Assembly: GCA_025642075.2 (NCBI GenBank)
Contig: JAODUO010001625.1
Coordinates: forward strand, 18,556 to 82,555
Direction of reading: 5' to 3'
Length of the DNA stretch: 64,000 nucleotides
DNA from: Ridgeia piscesae
Taxonomy: Eukaryota > Annelida > Polychaeta > Sabellida > Siboglinidae
In this document: piece after piece, positions 13,190-26,825 of the stretch
How positions within the stretch are numbered: position 1 is the stretch's first letter
How the letters are laid out: each line of letters starts with the position of its first letter
The notes under the pieces: generated by a model
Told to the model about the DNA's origin: nothing
What the model saw: only the letters and a program-made list of their open reading frames with translations
Database searches by the model: none
Program-made: the position numbers and the translations under genes

Positions 13190-14258
13190 TGATTATGAAC
13201 ACTGGCGGTGGTATTCCAATTGGTAATATCAATACCTGCCATATTCACATTACCCTTGCATGTGTCTTTGTAACGAAGATATGGTCGGCTAACTGAACTG
13301 TGCGCGTCCCAGTTCACCATACATGACATCTTTAGGTATAAGGCAACCATCCATTCGGTGAATGTGACCAAGTCATCGCACTCGTCGGTGGCTTCATAGT
13401 GTGTATATGCTGGTGCATGAAGCACGTTCAAGGAACTGTGTGTGAGGGATCATATCCTGACAAGATATGGCAAGGATGCGTCTAAGACAACGGAGATGGA
13501 AACTATTCAGTCTCTGTTCGAGTCTCGCATCAGTTGACCAGGCCTCACTGCCATAGAAGAGGTTGCTGAGGACATGTGCCTGGTAAACATGTAGTTTCAT
13601 GTTTTCTGTGAACTGTATGTTATTCCCACTGTCATGTTCAGTTTTATTATGACAGCTGCAACTTTTGCCCTGCGCATACTAATTTCGGCATGTAGGGCCC
13701 CCTTACTTCTCATTGTTGAACCTAGATATGTAAACTGATCAACGACATCAAGTGCCACACTGCCAATGTTGGTTGATAGTGGTGTATGACATCCTGACCA
13801 ATAACATTTATCTTTTTGATAACTTGTAATTAATCATAATTTTTTTTCAGGCAAGGACAAATATATTCATTAATTTATAAAGGTTTTCATCTGAGTGACT
13901 AGCCAGTGCATTAACATGTGCAAAGAACATTTCTCCTAGAGGATTCGACGCACCTTTATTTTAGTCATTAGCCGGGAGAGGTTAAACAGCGTTCCGTCAG
14001 TTCTTCTGTGTATGTAGACACCTTCCGCGAATGAAATAAAAGGCATATTGTAACATCATCGAAATGAATATGCCAAAAAGAGTTCAGTGCCTTACACCGC
14101 TGCGGATCTCAACCGATCCAGATGTAGCCCCGTGATCATGGAAAGGGAAACTCACACTGAGTAGTTTTGGAGGGCAACGAATTTTCTCCACCAAATTGAA
14201 CAAACCACTTCTGCTCATTGCTCACATTTTTGATATGGTCGATGAATACAATGTACAG
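13190..14258 (-). mobile_element. LINE fragment (RT and C-terminus), minus strand
   Basis: On the minus strand, RT palm remnants start at 14258 (LYIVFIDHIK), followed by a 'SGVR..TLFGIFISMMLQ' block around 14100. A clear C-terminal part lies at 13600-13394 (HVYQAHVLSNLFYGSEAW, LRCLRRILAI), and the end of the ORF (SRPYLRYKDTCKGN) is near 13200. Multiple stops and frameshifts occur. It abuts a Ty3/gypsy remnant directly at about 14258. Confidence 0.75.
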
Positions 14259-16390
14259 CGGTTCAGATGTTCTTCTCGAGTTCTGCCTGTGACAGTGATG
14301 TCGTCAAGATAGCACTGGACACCCGGAATACCTTCTAGAACTTAGTCCATTGCTCTCTGCCATACCGCTGTGCTGATGCCACTCCATACGGTAATCGCTG
14401 ATTCTGGTACAGTCCCCGATGTGTGTTAACAGTCAGCTAAGTCTTCGATTCTTCCTCAACCTCCATCTGAAGGTACGCCTGTCGTAAATCAATTACGCTG
14501 AACTGTTGACTACCACTCAGATTCGCGTAGATCTCTTCAATTCGTGGCATGGGGTACTCAACCACGTCGAGCTGTGGATTTATTGTCACTTTGAAATCGC
14601 CGCAAATTCGAACTTCACCGTCCTTCTTGATTGGTGTGACAATCGGTGCTGCCCACTCGCTGTGAGTCACACGCTTCACGATCCCTTCTGCTTCCAATTT
14701 GTTCCAACCCTCGCTCAACAGCTGGCTTTCGTGCAAATGCGACAGGTCTGGCTTTCCAGAATCGTGGCTTCGGCTCTTCTTTCAGTTGGACCTGTTCTTT
14801 GATGTTCAATAACCGTCCGAGTTCGTCAGAGAACACCGCTGCATGTCTGTCGAGCACATCTCGGAAACCAGACTGCGTCTCTAGATGCATTAGAGGCCAG
14901 TTCAAACGGATGGAGTGCATCCACTCCCGACCAAACAGTGTAGGTCCAATTCCTTTAATCATATACAACTGAAGATACGTGCTTTGTTCTCCATAACGAA
15001 CTTTAACTGACAACACGCCCAACGGTTTCACAGTTTCTCCCGTATATGTGTGTAGCTGTAGAGTGGTGCTTTCTAACGGTACATGCCGCAGCTGTTCATG
15101 ATATTTCTCCTCCCCGATGACAGAGACAGCTGAGCCCGTATCTAACTCCATTACAAGTTCTTTGTTTTCAACTTCCATCGTCACGGAAATTGGCTTCCGG
15201 TCATTTCCTTTGGACACTCGGTACAGTCCTGTCCAGTCCTGTCGCTCGGCGTCTTCGTTGCCTTGCATGACGTGTAATGACGTTGCCGGTGGCTGTTTGT
15301 TAGCCTTCTGTCGGCATGCCTTTCGAATATGACCGACTTTACTACACTGGTAACATTTCTCCTTGATTAATGGACATACTTTTGGATTGTGTTGTCCATT
15401 GCACCTGTAACACTTTGACACGGTGTCTGCACGCTGAGACTGTCGCTGGTTAGTGTTTCTTGGCATCGCTTTACTGTTCTGTTGTCTAGGCTGTCTACTG
15501 CAGGTGTCTAATTTGTGCACTCTTGTCTCCTTACCAGTCTCTCCTTGAAAGACCTGGACGTTTCGGTTGGCTTGTTCTATTGCACGGCAATTTCGAATGT
15601 TAAATCATCGAGTTTCTCTCTCAACAGATCTCTGAGCATCTTGTCATCTCGTATGCCAGATACCAAACGGTCTCGCAAACGTTCGGCTCGCGTTACGTCA
15701 CTGAATTTGCATTCACTTGCCAAATGCTTCACCGTTGCGACTTAATCGCTGACAGATTCACCAACCTATCTCGATCGATTGTCAAACTCGTATCGAGCAA
15801 CCAATGCTTATTTCTCTGGCTTTGTGTGTTTTTGCAACCGGTCCACTATCACATAATACGTTACCTCGGCGTCTTTCGGTGTAGCTGGTACCAACAAGTC
15901 TTTGAGCAGCTGATATGTCTCCGTGGACACATTCGACAATAACATTGCCTTTTAGGTGTGATCGTCAGTTACTCTATTCGCAAGGAAGTAAAAGTCCAAC
16001 TGTTCCGTATAAGCTTCCCAGTCGGCACCATGGTTATACTTCATTACATTGCCGAAGCTGAACGACATTCTGCCCTCTTCGCCCATTTTCAACTAATGTT
16101 TCAAAGCAGAAAACCACGCCGCATCAAAGTTACTTTGTTTTCAAACATTCGTTGTCTAGCCGCACTCACAGTAGTCTTGCATGATCCGTGACCAACCAGG
16201 ATCCCATCCTCGTCGCCAATTTGTTATGTCTTATAACAAAAACTAATATAATACAGAGACAACTCACATTGTGCCAAAACCAGTTTAATCACTCGACAAC
16301 CGACTTTCCTAACTGTGCCGTATAGTACAGCCGCTGTGATTGGTCAAGTCCCATCAAGTCCATTTAAAATACCGGCAAGTGCCGCACGGT
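14259..16390 (-). mobile_element. Ty3/gypsy LTR retrotransposon, 5' part (LTR, gag, protease, start of RT)
   Basis: Read on the minus strand. The LTR end (TGTTAT... at 16222 in plus coordinates, matching a terminal ..ATAACA) is followed by the leader ATTGGCGACGAGG at 16206-16221, the usual primer-binding neighbourhood in this superfamily. Broken gag covers 16200-15530. An open frame at 15520-14615 carries two zinc knuckles (CYRCNGQHNPKVC, then CYQCSKVGHIRKAC), an aspartic protease with LDTGSAVSVIG, and the start of RT. RT continues in another frame (14736-14437: EWAAPIVTPIKKDG, GDFKVTINPQL, FSVIDLRQAYLQM) and reaches the catalytic YLDD near 14300, where the element stops. RNase H and integrase are absent. 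The LTR runs up to the microsatellite near 16390, so its outer end is uncertain. Confidence 0.85.
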
Positions 16391-16397
16391 GCCTAAC

Positions 16398-16471
16398 ACA
16401 CTCACTCACCCACTCAATCACTCAATCACTCACTCACCCACTCACTCCCACACACACCCTCTCTCTGTCAC

Positions 16472-16539
<68 letters not shown>

Positions 16540-16543
16540 CACA

Positions 16544-16608
<65 letters not shown>

Positions 16609-16625
16609 CACCACCACCACCACCA
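16398..16625. repeat. Compound microsatellite (ACTC)n-(TCTG)n-(TC)n-(CA)n-(CAC)n
   Basis: Five simple motifs follow one another without gaps. Open frames through it on both strands are repeat translations. Confidence 0.95.
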
Positions 16626-16699
16626 CCTTTTCATATCGCACTGTTTATTTTCGCGGGTGCGCTGAGACCCCGGTAGTGAAGTCCACTTTTTATGTGAAA

Positions 16700-17130
16700 T
16701 TGTGATATGCTGGATCAAAGCATCGCATTAGGCAAAGCTGTACCTTAATACAATACAACGCTTTTTAGAGGCGGCTATTCGATTTAAAGGTCAAGGTAAG
16801 ATCAAAGCCACTTATAAATTAAGTTATAATCGCTTTGAACAATATCTTGAGTATTAAATAATATTTTTATCAGTTTCCAAAGACTGCTTAATGTATTGAC
16901 CCAGTTCTTTCCTTAGAGTGATTCATTCTTTTGAATAAATTCAAAATGGCCGCCAGATGACCAAATACATATATGTCATGTTTTTAACAGAGCATTTTTC
17001 ACAAAGGTCTCAAACAAAATAACGTGCACATATATACATATATACACGACTTGTAACATTGGGGCTACCCAGATTTGAAAGCAAAATTGAAGTGAAACGA
17101 AGGCCAAATAAAAAAATTGTTTATCAGGAA
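16700..17130. repeat. Dispersed repeat, about 300-bp unit, also found at 61.2-62.1 kb
   Basis: The ordered words 'caaagctgtaccttaat', 'gatttaaaggtcaaggtaag', 'ttcaaaatggccgccag', 'gagcatttttcacaaaggtctcaaa' and 'ggggctacccagatt' recur in the same order in the units at 61205-62090. It is noncoding. The tRNA, LTR or inverted-repeat ends that would classify it were not found. Confidence 0.65.
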
Positions 17131-18300
17131 TCTGTCTTCAAGCTTACATTAAACTAAGAAAAAATATGCTTATTGTGTATAAACCACTATTTCTAGGTCT
17201 AGGAATGCACTTATGTTATGAGAATACCCACAAGTGTCGGTCGTATTGGATTTCAAGATAGCCGCCATAAGAGCATTGCATTTCTTTTGACTTTCGGATT
17301 GATCTCTTTGCTCGGAAACCAAACCTGACATCTGCAACAGTAACACATTGACCCCATACAGTGCTGCCGTGTGTCCACTAACAACTGGGAGTCGTACCAA
17401 ATAGACAGCTTGACACCCACAATCCGAAAACCCGAGAAAAGTGCTGCGTGATGCCAAATTGCTAGTGTATCTATTCATCTCGGTGGGGAAAGTCATTGTA
17501 AGCTTTGTTGTATACATAATCAACATAATCACAGAATGACAAGTTTTCATCAAGAACAAAGCCTATGTACTTGACACCTTTATTTCGACTTCTTGATAAC
17601 CTTCGGACATAGGTTTTGAAGTCTGGTTAGTCAATAATGTAAGACTTAAACAGAGAAATTAATTAATCGATCCGGAGGTGGATCTCAGAAAAGAAAATTA
17701 ATCTCTTAAGACGACCTACAAGGACCATGTCACTTGCATATTTGAAAACAGATTACATCAATCAGCACTGTTATATGTTTTTTTACGTGTAGAATTCACG
17801 CGATATTGGCAATGACTAAATACGTTGCTGGCATTATTAGGTAGTATTAGTTAAAACTATTAGCATAGTTATATGAGGTGTTTGTATGTGCACATATGTT
17901 AAACACTGATCGGGCTGCATTACCAATAATACCGTAATATTCATGTTCTTATAAGGAGATCGGTATGATAACGAGCTTTCGTATCTTAGTTAAACATCTA
18001 CGGAGGTCTGTATTTTTAAGATCACCTGTCCTAATCTATCAAATAAGGTAAAGGTTTATCTCAAGTTCAACAACCTTTTAATTTGATCATGTGTGTGGCT
18101 GTATACGCACACTTTTGGGGATCCACAGTCATGAGCATCCAAGTTATTCCACATATTTAGCAATGATAGATGTAATCGTATATATACAGTCAACAGTCAT
18201 TACACTGCCAAGCACCCAGGTATTTTTTGCATAATGGTGGTTAGTTTCCATGAGCGTAGTCTAGAATGAGAGTTAAAAACAATGTCAAATATAAAATTGC
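17131..18300. other. Intron sequence without recognised features
   Basis: Only short random open frames are present. The 129-residue minus-strand frame at 17559-17170 has no recognisable motif and no supporting splice context. Confidence 0.5.
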
Positions 18301-18790
18301 ATCCGCAATGTTATATTTTTTAGTTTCCGAGAATAGATCAAAAGATAAAGATCATTGCGCATGCGCAAGGTTATAATTGTCTATATTCTTGTGAATATGG
18401 GATACATTTGTAAATATCACGATCGGCACCAATGTGTGGGACGCCACTTTGGTTACGTTCCCATGTATGCGACTAACGCATCTCGTATCTCATTTGCTTA
18501 TATTAGTCTTCCCGCTCACCCCTAACCGAACGGCACTATGCACTATTATAATAGTGGACTAATGCATGTCATCACCTCTAGATCTTTTTTCAGCAAACTT
18601 GAATACAATTATAAATTCATGTGTCTTATTTTCAAACTATATCAAACAGGTCCATTATGCAGCGCCGAAGTGGATAGGTTATGAACTATAAAATATACAT
18701 AAAATAAAGTTACTTTCTGTCTTCCGGAAATAGGTCATCCCCATAGGTCATTGCGCATGTGCAATGTTACTTATGTTCCCCACGTAGTCC
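18301..18790. repeat. Decayed relative of the 32-34 kb direct-repeat array
   Basis: Contains 'catgtatgcgactaac' and 'agtggactaatgca', which match words in the array at 32.3-34.5 kb ('cacgtatgcgactaac', 'agtgggctaatgca'). It also has two copies of 'ggtcattgcgcatg(c/t)gcaa'-like sequence. The copy at 18355-18368 is a perfect 14-base palindrome, TTGCGCATGCGCAA. Confidence 0.5.

Positions 18791-18793
<3 letters not shown>

Positions 18794-18842
<49 letters not shown>
18794..18842. repeat. (TA)n microsatellite
   Basis: About 48 bases of pure TA. Confidence 0.95.
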
Positions 18843-18844
<2 letters not shown>

Positions 18845-19149
18845 TATTTATTTACATAGCAAGTAATTATATTCGTGCGTCATGAAGCTGTAAAAAGGAA
18901 ACTTGATGAGTGCTTATGTAACACATAAACATAACACCATACTTGAAAAATGTAGGCGGTTACGGTTGTATTACTTCCTTGACGGTTGCATAGCAACCCA
19001 TGTTGACATAGGCATGCGCATCAAACATTCCTACATTTCGGACCACTAGTACTACATACGTCTTAGTCACCGTCACATTACATGAACTGATACTACTGTT
19101 GGATACAAACACATAGGGAGACGGAAAACGTGGTTAGACTTTCTGTGTT

Positions 19150-19151
<2 letters not shown>

Positions 19152-19201
<50 letters not shown>

Positions 19202-19224
19202 GAGAGAGAGAGAGAGAGAGAGAG

Positions 19225-19280
<56 letters not shown>

Positions 19281-19408
19281 TCAATAACATTCAATAAATA
19301 AATAAAGTAAATAAATAAAATCGAATAAGTGAATTAATGAATAAATGACATTAATAAATCAGTTAAATTCGCTAACATGTCACATTTTCATCGCATTCAT
19401 AAAATAAA

Positions 19409-19446
<38 letters not shown>

Positions 19447-19600
19447 AAGAGAGAGAGAGAAATATATAAATTCAATAACATTCAATAAATAAAATTAATA
19501 ACTAAAATCGAATACGGGAATTAATGAATAAATGACATTATTAAAATCAGTTAAATTCGCTAACATTTCACAATTTCATCGCGATCATTTTTTCAATTTT
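19152..19600. repeat. Tandem duplication (~210 bp) with (TA)n/(GA)n at the start of each unit
   Basis: Unit 1 (19152-19400) and unit 2 (19413-19595) both run (TA)n, (GA)n, then 'aaattcaataacattcaataaat', 'gaattaatgaataaatgacatta' and 'cagttaaattcgctaacat.tcac'. The second copy ends about 110 bases before the first TSP1 exon. Confidence 0.85.
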
Positions 19601-19710
19601 TTTACTACATTGGCCTTGTATTTTATAGTAAAATAAATATAAAAATATGCTAGCGTTTCAGCGCGATAGCGTTTCCACTTTTTCGTGTAGCTGTTTTGCA
19701 TTTTGTTTAG

Positions 19711-19869
19711 GGTGGGGTTCGTGGGGACCGTGGCCCAAGTGTTCTAAGACGTGTGGTGGTGGTCATAGAATGCGAATGCGAAAATGCGATAGTCCGAGAC
19801 CGTCTGCAGGCATGAAGTGTATTGGGCACCGTGGAGTATCGTGGCTTTGTAATGAAAATCCTTGTCCAG
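19711..19869 (+). CDS. Exon: thrombospondin type 1 module 1
   Basis: A 159-base exon with phase 1-1, acceptor ttttgtttag (ending 19710) and donor gtaagc (from 19870). It encodes one complete TSP1 repeat. It opens with the three-Trp ladder WGSWGPW, then CSKTCGGG, an Arg-rich strand RMRMRKC, and closes NENPCPG. Six cysteines are present, as in group-1 TSP1 repeats. The three tryptophans and the facing arginines form the cation-pi stack of the fold and often bind glycosaminoglycans. The Ser/Thr in CSKTC fits the O-fucosylation context Cxx(S/T)C. This module is more diverged from the other two than they are from each other. An upstream acceptor (gtag at 19687-19690) exists but would extend the exon with hydrophobic sequence and is less likely. 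Confidence 0.88.
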
Positions 19870-21720
19870 GTAAGCTAAATGCTGTGTATATACGGATCCA
19901 GTCGTTCGAGCCCAATGCGTAAAACCGCGGCCTTTAGTGCCCATTTGCCAAATTTCAAACAAATTGCTTTTACGATGCATATTCCTGATTATTACATTAT
20001 AAGCAGCTTGCATGTACTAATTAATAGCTATATGTCGAATTATATGTGTTTGCGTAGCTAAATATAATATATATGAATGTTGGTGTCCACGAACGGCTAC
20101 TGTCGAAAAAATTGTAGCATGGATGCAGTCGTTCGTGGACAGGGACGAACGACTGCAATTTAACGCACGGCATTTGTTTACGGTTTTTAGGTTTCTCGAG
20201 TAACTCGTCTGGTCTGAGTCCATATCGTCTAATGATAGATGAGTTTCGCAAAGTATTTTGTTAGATAAATGTCTTTATTATGAGTCAATCTCGATATATT
20301 TCTCTCGACTCAAATCTGTTAGCTTTACTGTTTGATTTTGCGAAAATAACTTACACCAATACAACTTCAATCAAATGAGTTTAATCCACCAGCAGACAGC
20401 ATTTCGTAACTGTTACATCCGTATATAAATTCTATCGCAATCATATACCACATGGTCAATTTTATGTGTGCGTGTATTACGTGACGACATAGTAAGCTGT
20501 TTGTATAATTTATTACACAGTAATTATACGAAATGATTTACTAGACAACGCAAATAGCACAACAAACGGGACCAGTCAATGAGCAGGACCATTTAGTAAC
20601 TGATCGCAATAATTGAAAGCTTGCTATACAATTCTGATCGTGTTGTCACATATGGTTAATTACAGAAGAAATTAGTTTCTATTTCAAAATAAACGAAATA
20701 TAAGCATGACAGTATATTGAATAAATGTTTAATAGGTGTAGATAATTATTTATTTTAATTAGTATAAGATCATGTCATATTAATCTAGCATGGCACCTGC
20801 AATCGGAAGTGAACTTGTTTGGCATGGAATAATTGTTTGAGTAACGGGGTACTCCTTATAGATTTGAGCAAACCGATAAATTCAGTAGTATAGTCTAAGT
20901 GCCTCCAATCGACTCGTCCGCCAGTCAAACGCGTAAACATATCGCTACATAATCATTATTACAGACGGGCATATCCATGTAAAATCAACTATGCGTACCT
21001 ACCAGATAGTATTATATCACTTACCTACGCTTCGTCTGCTTTTTTGTTATGTGACAACAATTCAACTTATCTGGTACGCGTGTGTTGTCATAGCATGTCA
21101 GCCATAGCCACCACGAGTAAGTGATTTAAAAATAAGATAATTAAATATGTATGTGAAAGGTAGCTACATTTTAACAATCAAAAACTAAAATGAATCTAAC
21201 TATTCACATAATTACCAGTGAAATAGCGATGTAAGTAAATACATATTTTTAATCACCTTCTCATTTCGAATTTAACCATAATCTAATCGAATTTGCCCAT
21301 AATCTAATCGAATTTTAAAGCTATATGTTTGCACAAATTGAATAAAACGTGTACTATTGGTTTATAATATAGGATTACCTTGCAAATGTTTCTTCTGATG
21401 TTTGTAAAATACGGCATGTTGTGATTCAAGTGTTCGAAGGGCGGGTCGGCCAGTATAGGGGCTTACTAATTACATGATTTCTGTACTAGCGTTATATAAA
21501 CATAAAATATTTGATTAAAATATCGGATTAGCTAATTACATAAATATATTATTATATGATATATTTACATGCACATGGTGGTTAAGTATACAAAATAAAC
21601 ATATCCAGTACGGATGTTTGTTTCGATATAATTTACCAAAGCGTTACGGTTCTTTCAGATATTTTTCGTAGCTGACGACAGAAACAATAAGCTACAAAAA
21701 CAATCCAATACATAATTACA
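19870..21720. other. Intron sequence; short hairpin near 20.1 kb
   Basis: No gene recognised. Positions 20085-20095 (GTCCACGAACG) and 20130-20140 (CGTTCGTGGAC) are a perfect 11-base inverted repeat. The adjoining 'gacgaacgactgcaa' (20144-20158) reappears at 26017-26031. Confidence 0.5.
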
Positions 21721-21724
21721 TGTA

Positions 21725-22760
21725 TAATGTCCTACGTTGGACGAAGGCCTCAGCATGTAATTGTCTTGCTCTATCCTCCGCCAGATGGTGCTCTTCCATT
21801 ACTCGGTTTGTTCGTTTCTCCGTTGTCATCTGAATCGTTTCCATTCGTATGAGTACGAAATTATGATTGATATCCATTGTTCATCGGTGTGCACTGCCCA
21901 ATTCTTCTTCCGTCTTAGGATATGTTCAATCAAGTCTATGGCGTCTCTTAGCCAGATGTTACGTTGTTGTCTCTGTTTGTGCAGCAGTTAGTCTGCTTTT
22001 ACCTGAATACTGAATGTTCACGTTTCCTAGTCTCATGGCATTGCCAGAAATATGCGCGAGTTGTTAACTCCGACTCCGTCTACCCTTGAATTTTTACGGG
22101 TCTAGGTGTAGGGTGATCGCTCAGAGTGTGGCTATTTCGGCACTACAAACTCCTCAAATACGCCATGAAGGTCACGGGGAGGGTCTAGAAGTGAGAGTGC
22201 GGATCAACAAGATGCAGATTAGCTATTATGTATTAGAAAGAAACTATAGATGTCATCTCCAACGTTATACAAATGCAGGCGAAACATCTGGCTACTAAGA
22301 AGCTCTACCCAGAAAAAACCGTTTGACAGGGTACCAATGGAGGCAATAAGATGGGGCATGGGGAAATCGTGTATATATGAGTGGTTGGCGAGAACATAGA
22401 TGACATTGTACAGTGATGCGAGTACCGTGGTAAGGACGGGGCAAGGAGACAGCAACAGATTCGATGTGAAGGGGGTGGCGTGTCAGAGCTCAGTATTCAG
22501 CCCTCTGCTGTTTGCCATTGTGATAGACATAGTGACAACAACGGCGAGAGGATCAGATGGACACACCATGTGTCTGGGATATCTATCGTATGACATGGAC
22601 CAAGGCGACATGTCACGAGGAAAGAAAGAAATCTGAGATAAGGATGATAAGTTGGATGGGTTGCGCATGCAGACCATTGCAGAGCTTAGAAGGATGGAAG
22701 AGGGGACTTGTGAACATGTCATTAGAAAAACCTGGCTACCTGTGTACGGGATTGTAGTGG
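21725..22760. mobile_element. LINE remnants (RT on +, tail-like piece on -)
   Basis: At 22310-22550 the plus strand reads a decayed RT palm: a 'DRVP' block before a run ending in SVFSPLLFAIVIDIVTT, which corresponds to the conserved QGSALSPLLFAIVMD region of LINE reverse transcriptases. At 22020-21725 the minus strand resembles the charged C-terminal tail of a LINE ORF but has no decisive motif. No catalytic YADD survives. Confidence 0.5.
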
Positions 22761-22779
22761 TAAGCTGTATGGGATTGTA

Positions 22780-25700
22780 GTGGTAAGCTATAACAATAGC
22801 GTCACAAATGCATGCATTATAACAATTTAAATTAACATGGTCTTGCGAACATCACCGCACGATTTATTTATAACACAATACAGTAAAACGTAATCTCAAT
22901 GTTACTGGTGGTCATTACACCATTAAAATAGCAGACAAGTGACTGTTATTATTCCAAATATTTCCAAACGCGGAGGTGTTTGTAGGTATATACTTTTAAA
23001 GGTGTTACGTTTTGCGAGGACAAAATCAATTATTTAAAATGACATGGCGTAACATTTTCGAGTAATACACTGCCTTTCGAGCTTCCAAATCTGTCGACGT
23101 AAATATACAAACTGCATACTGTCAATACCATCGTGGCATGCATGCCATCCATACCATCTTGGCTTCCGTAATGTCAATATCGCCATGGATTTCATATCAT
23201 CAATACCGTCGTTGTTTGCATGGTTTGCATAGCATCAACATCATCATACTTTGACTACAACTATGTTGTTAAACAATTAAGTCTCTTCTTTATTCCTGAT
23301 GCTTCATGTTTGTATGGTGTCTTTATTATGGCCCAACTTTGTCTTGTATCAAGGCACCTATCTTTCTTTAACTGTTGACATAAATGTTGGTGCTACAATT
23401 GAGCAAAGACAACAGTTGTTAGTATGAATGAACAGCTCAAAGTATCATCTGATATGGTTTACTTAGATGCATATTTCATCACGGCAAATATAAAAATACA
23501 TAATTAGTCATTCATCACTCAATGTAACCTTCCAATATATTTTTGAAGTAACACAACAGAACGGTGAAGCTGATGTATACCATACTATGCAGTGCCATTA
23601 CCACCCACATAAATGTAAGCTGTTGGTAGAATATTTTCCTATTTAATATCCGAGAAACCGAGGTGAGTTAATTAGTAAAACAACTAAAAACGTGATGGCA
23701 CTGGCTATTTTTACTTTGAAATATGCATATATAAGCTTGGCATTTTCTGCACATTACAATAATGCATTTCTAAACACGTTTTGGGCCAGTGCAATGTTAG
23801 CCTGCCTGTTGTGGTGTAATAAAATAATGATTAGTAATGGTACTGGGAAACGAATGCAACAAATCTAGTAGGTTGAGTGCTAGCATCTATTGGCAGTGAA
23901 CGTATGCATAGTTGGAAGATTTTAGTTGGCACGGTGACAGTTCTAACATTTTTATTTGTAAACATGGCTCTGGTCTGGCAGTAAACATGTCTATTTTAGT
24001 TAAGTAATGTTGATGGGCACTAATCAGGGGATCGTTTTGAAGTAACTGGTGAACATGATGTGATTTTGGTGAAACATTTCGCTGTGTCCTTTGTTGTATA
24101 TAACTACAAGTAAAATAACTAACCAGGTAATCGTTCTTCATCAGCCACACTATTGTCAGTGCATGGTGCATGGTTAGCATGGTCTAGTCATCATTCCACA
24201 GTGCATATGGGCGTAGCTGGAAGAGAAAACAATATAAAATATGACACTTTTTTAACTAAAATTCATTCAATATATTTACATATATTTTGACATAGCAGGT
24301 CCAAATAAATGGGCCAAGAGGCTTTGACATCCGTTAGACTACAACTATAGCAAGTTCAGTTGGTAATTATGAATGATATGCGTTTTAGTAAATCATAGTC
24401 ACTGCCTAGTATCTTCACCGTAATAACTTAATTGGCATTTTCTCCGATTACTCATGAGATGACCAGAAACACAGCCAAATTACACGAATACATCATACAA
24501 TATCAATAGTGTATGAATTTTAGTTATATAGTTGTCCAGAACATTAATTGTGTATGTTTGTCATGTTCCTTGTATAATATGTATTTAACCAGTAGACACC
24601 ACAGGCACATAATTGTAAAGATAATGAATCAAGCACCAACATAAACAGGCATGTACTGTCCACTTTAACAGGGATCTACTGTGTTATTGATACAGCCGCT
24701 ATCACTGCAATTAATCAAGGTGACACATCAACTATAGAAGGCCAGGAATTTCCAGCTTCACTATGGCTAAGACATGGCCTTTAATACATCCACAGGAGGT
24801 CTTGTGGTGTGAGAGGAGCTAATGTTCAGGGAGAAACAGGCAATAGTTTAACATTAAGCTTTTTTGGGATGCCCTGAGCTCAAGACCAGTGAACTACAAT
24901 GAAAACACACACGCACACCTATAAACTATTTGTCTAGGTATGTGAACACAGGAAGGCTACAAAACATTGTAATAGGAACACTAAAAATGTACCAGTTTGA
25001 GCACATAAATAATTATAAAGGTTAACCTATACGTTATCCATACTATATTCATAGTGTAATGTACAGTCTCACATTTTAGTAAATTTGTGAATTTTGCTTC
25101 ATTTTCATTGAATGATGCACTTACAATTTCAACAACATAAATACTGTTTCACTGTAAACTCGCTAGCAAGTTTAATCTCGTTATGCATTTTATCTCTGTA
25201 AATAATTATAAACATATGAAAAACAACTTATAAACTTATAATTACTGAAATTAATATTGAAAAATTACTTAAGTTGTAACACTAGACACTAGAAAGATAC
25301 ATGTCATACAAATGCAGTATTGTGATTTTTTCTCAAATCTTTCACGTTTACATACTAGCAACATCAAGTATAATTTTATTTATTAAATATAATTTATAGT
25401 CATAAGTTATAACATAATGCCAATGCCGACGCCAACTGGGACACTTAATTTAATAAAGTTAATTAATTGTGCTAGTTAAGCAAGTCCATGATACACCGGC
25501 ACCGGATATGCTTGGGTGTTTCTATAGAAGCATAACTATGCAATTTCGTTTTTATGTGTGAGTTTTTATTCCAGTTAAAATATGCTCTATATGTTATAGT
25601 AATTTGCATTATCGCCCGCGCAATCGTCAAATACGTAAATCAAACTGTCAAAAAGCCTGCAACAGCAAGGCAAAGAGTTCACCTATTGAACAATTTTACA

Positions 25701-26250
25701 GATGGCATTGCATATATTAAGATCATCCGGTGTAAAATATATAATGTGTTAATGTTATTTCGTAAACAGAAGGCAAACATGGACGAAACTAACTTACCGT
25801 GAAAACAGACGCGTCGTAACTGCAAATCTGACTATCAACATCACGTGACTGACAACACAAAACATATATGTTCGTTTTTCATAATTGTGAGTTATATGTA
25901 AAACGTACAGCATTGATTTTTTCAACATCACGAAAACAACATGTCACAATCACATGCAGAACGTTTTAGAAAAACAGTCTTTTTAATTTTGTATAAAACG
26001 AGTGTATATGATTGGTGACGAACGACTGCAAAATTACGCATGAAATATATCACAACATATATATCGCCTGAAAGCAGTACACCTTACAGAGTTCGTTTAT
26101 TAAATTCAGAACAGCCGAAACCAAAACATGATTGAATACATAATGTAATGTGATTAGGCTTAATGATAATGACAGTTACTTGCCATTTACACAAGCCTAA
26201 ATATAATAGAATATCACCATCTCCGTTAGTGCCCACTTCAAAGTGGGCAC
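22780..26250. other. Long AT-rich intron stretch without recognised genes
   Basis: Open frames are short and compositionally random, including an 82-residue frame at 25554-25802 with one hydrophobic N-terminal segment and no known motif. A loose repeat of 'ccatcatacc'-type words occurs at 23120-23270. 'gcccacttcaaagtgggc' at 26231-26248 is a short palindrome. Confidence 0.5.
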
Positions 26251-26300
26251 GAACGGCTCGTGGCCACGTTTTTACGTTCGCTTTGTCTGCTAACGGCTGG

Positions 26301-26716
<416 letters not shown>

Positions 26717-26825
26717 CCTGAGTTGTGCTGCATCTACCATGAGCGACCACTCATCTTAAACGATCGTTTTCCTAGACTCGGATCGTTTCTGATTAAAATG
26801 TACCCGCAATGAACGACTAAAGAGT

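Noticed and set aside
25554..25802. Small membrane protein of 82 residues
   Set aside because: One hydrophobic stretch in AT-rich DNA is expected by chance; no splice or promoter support.
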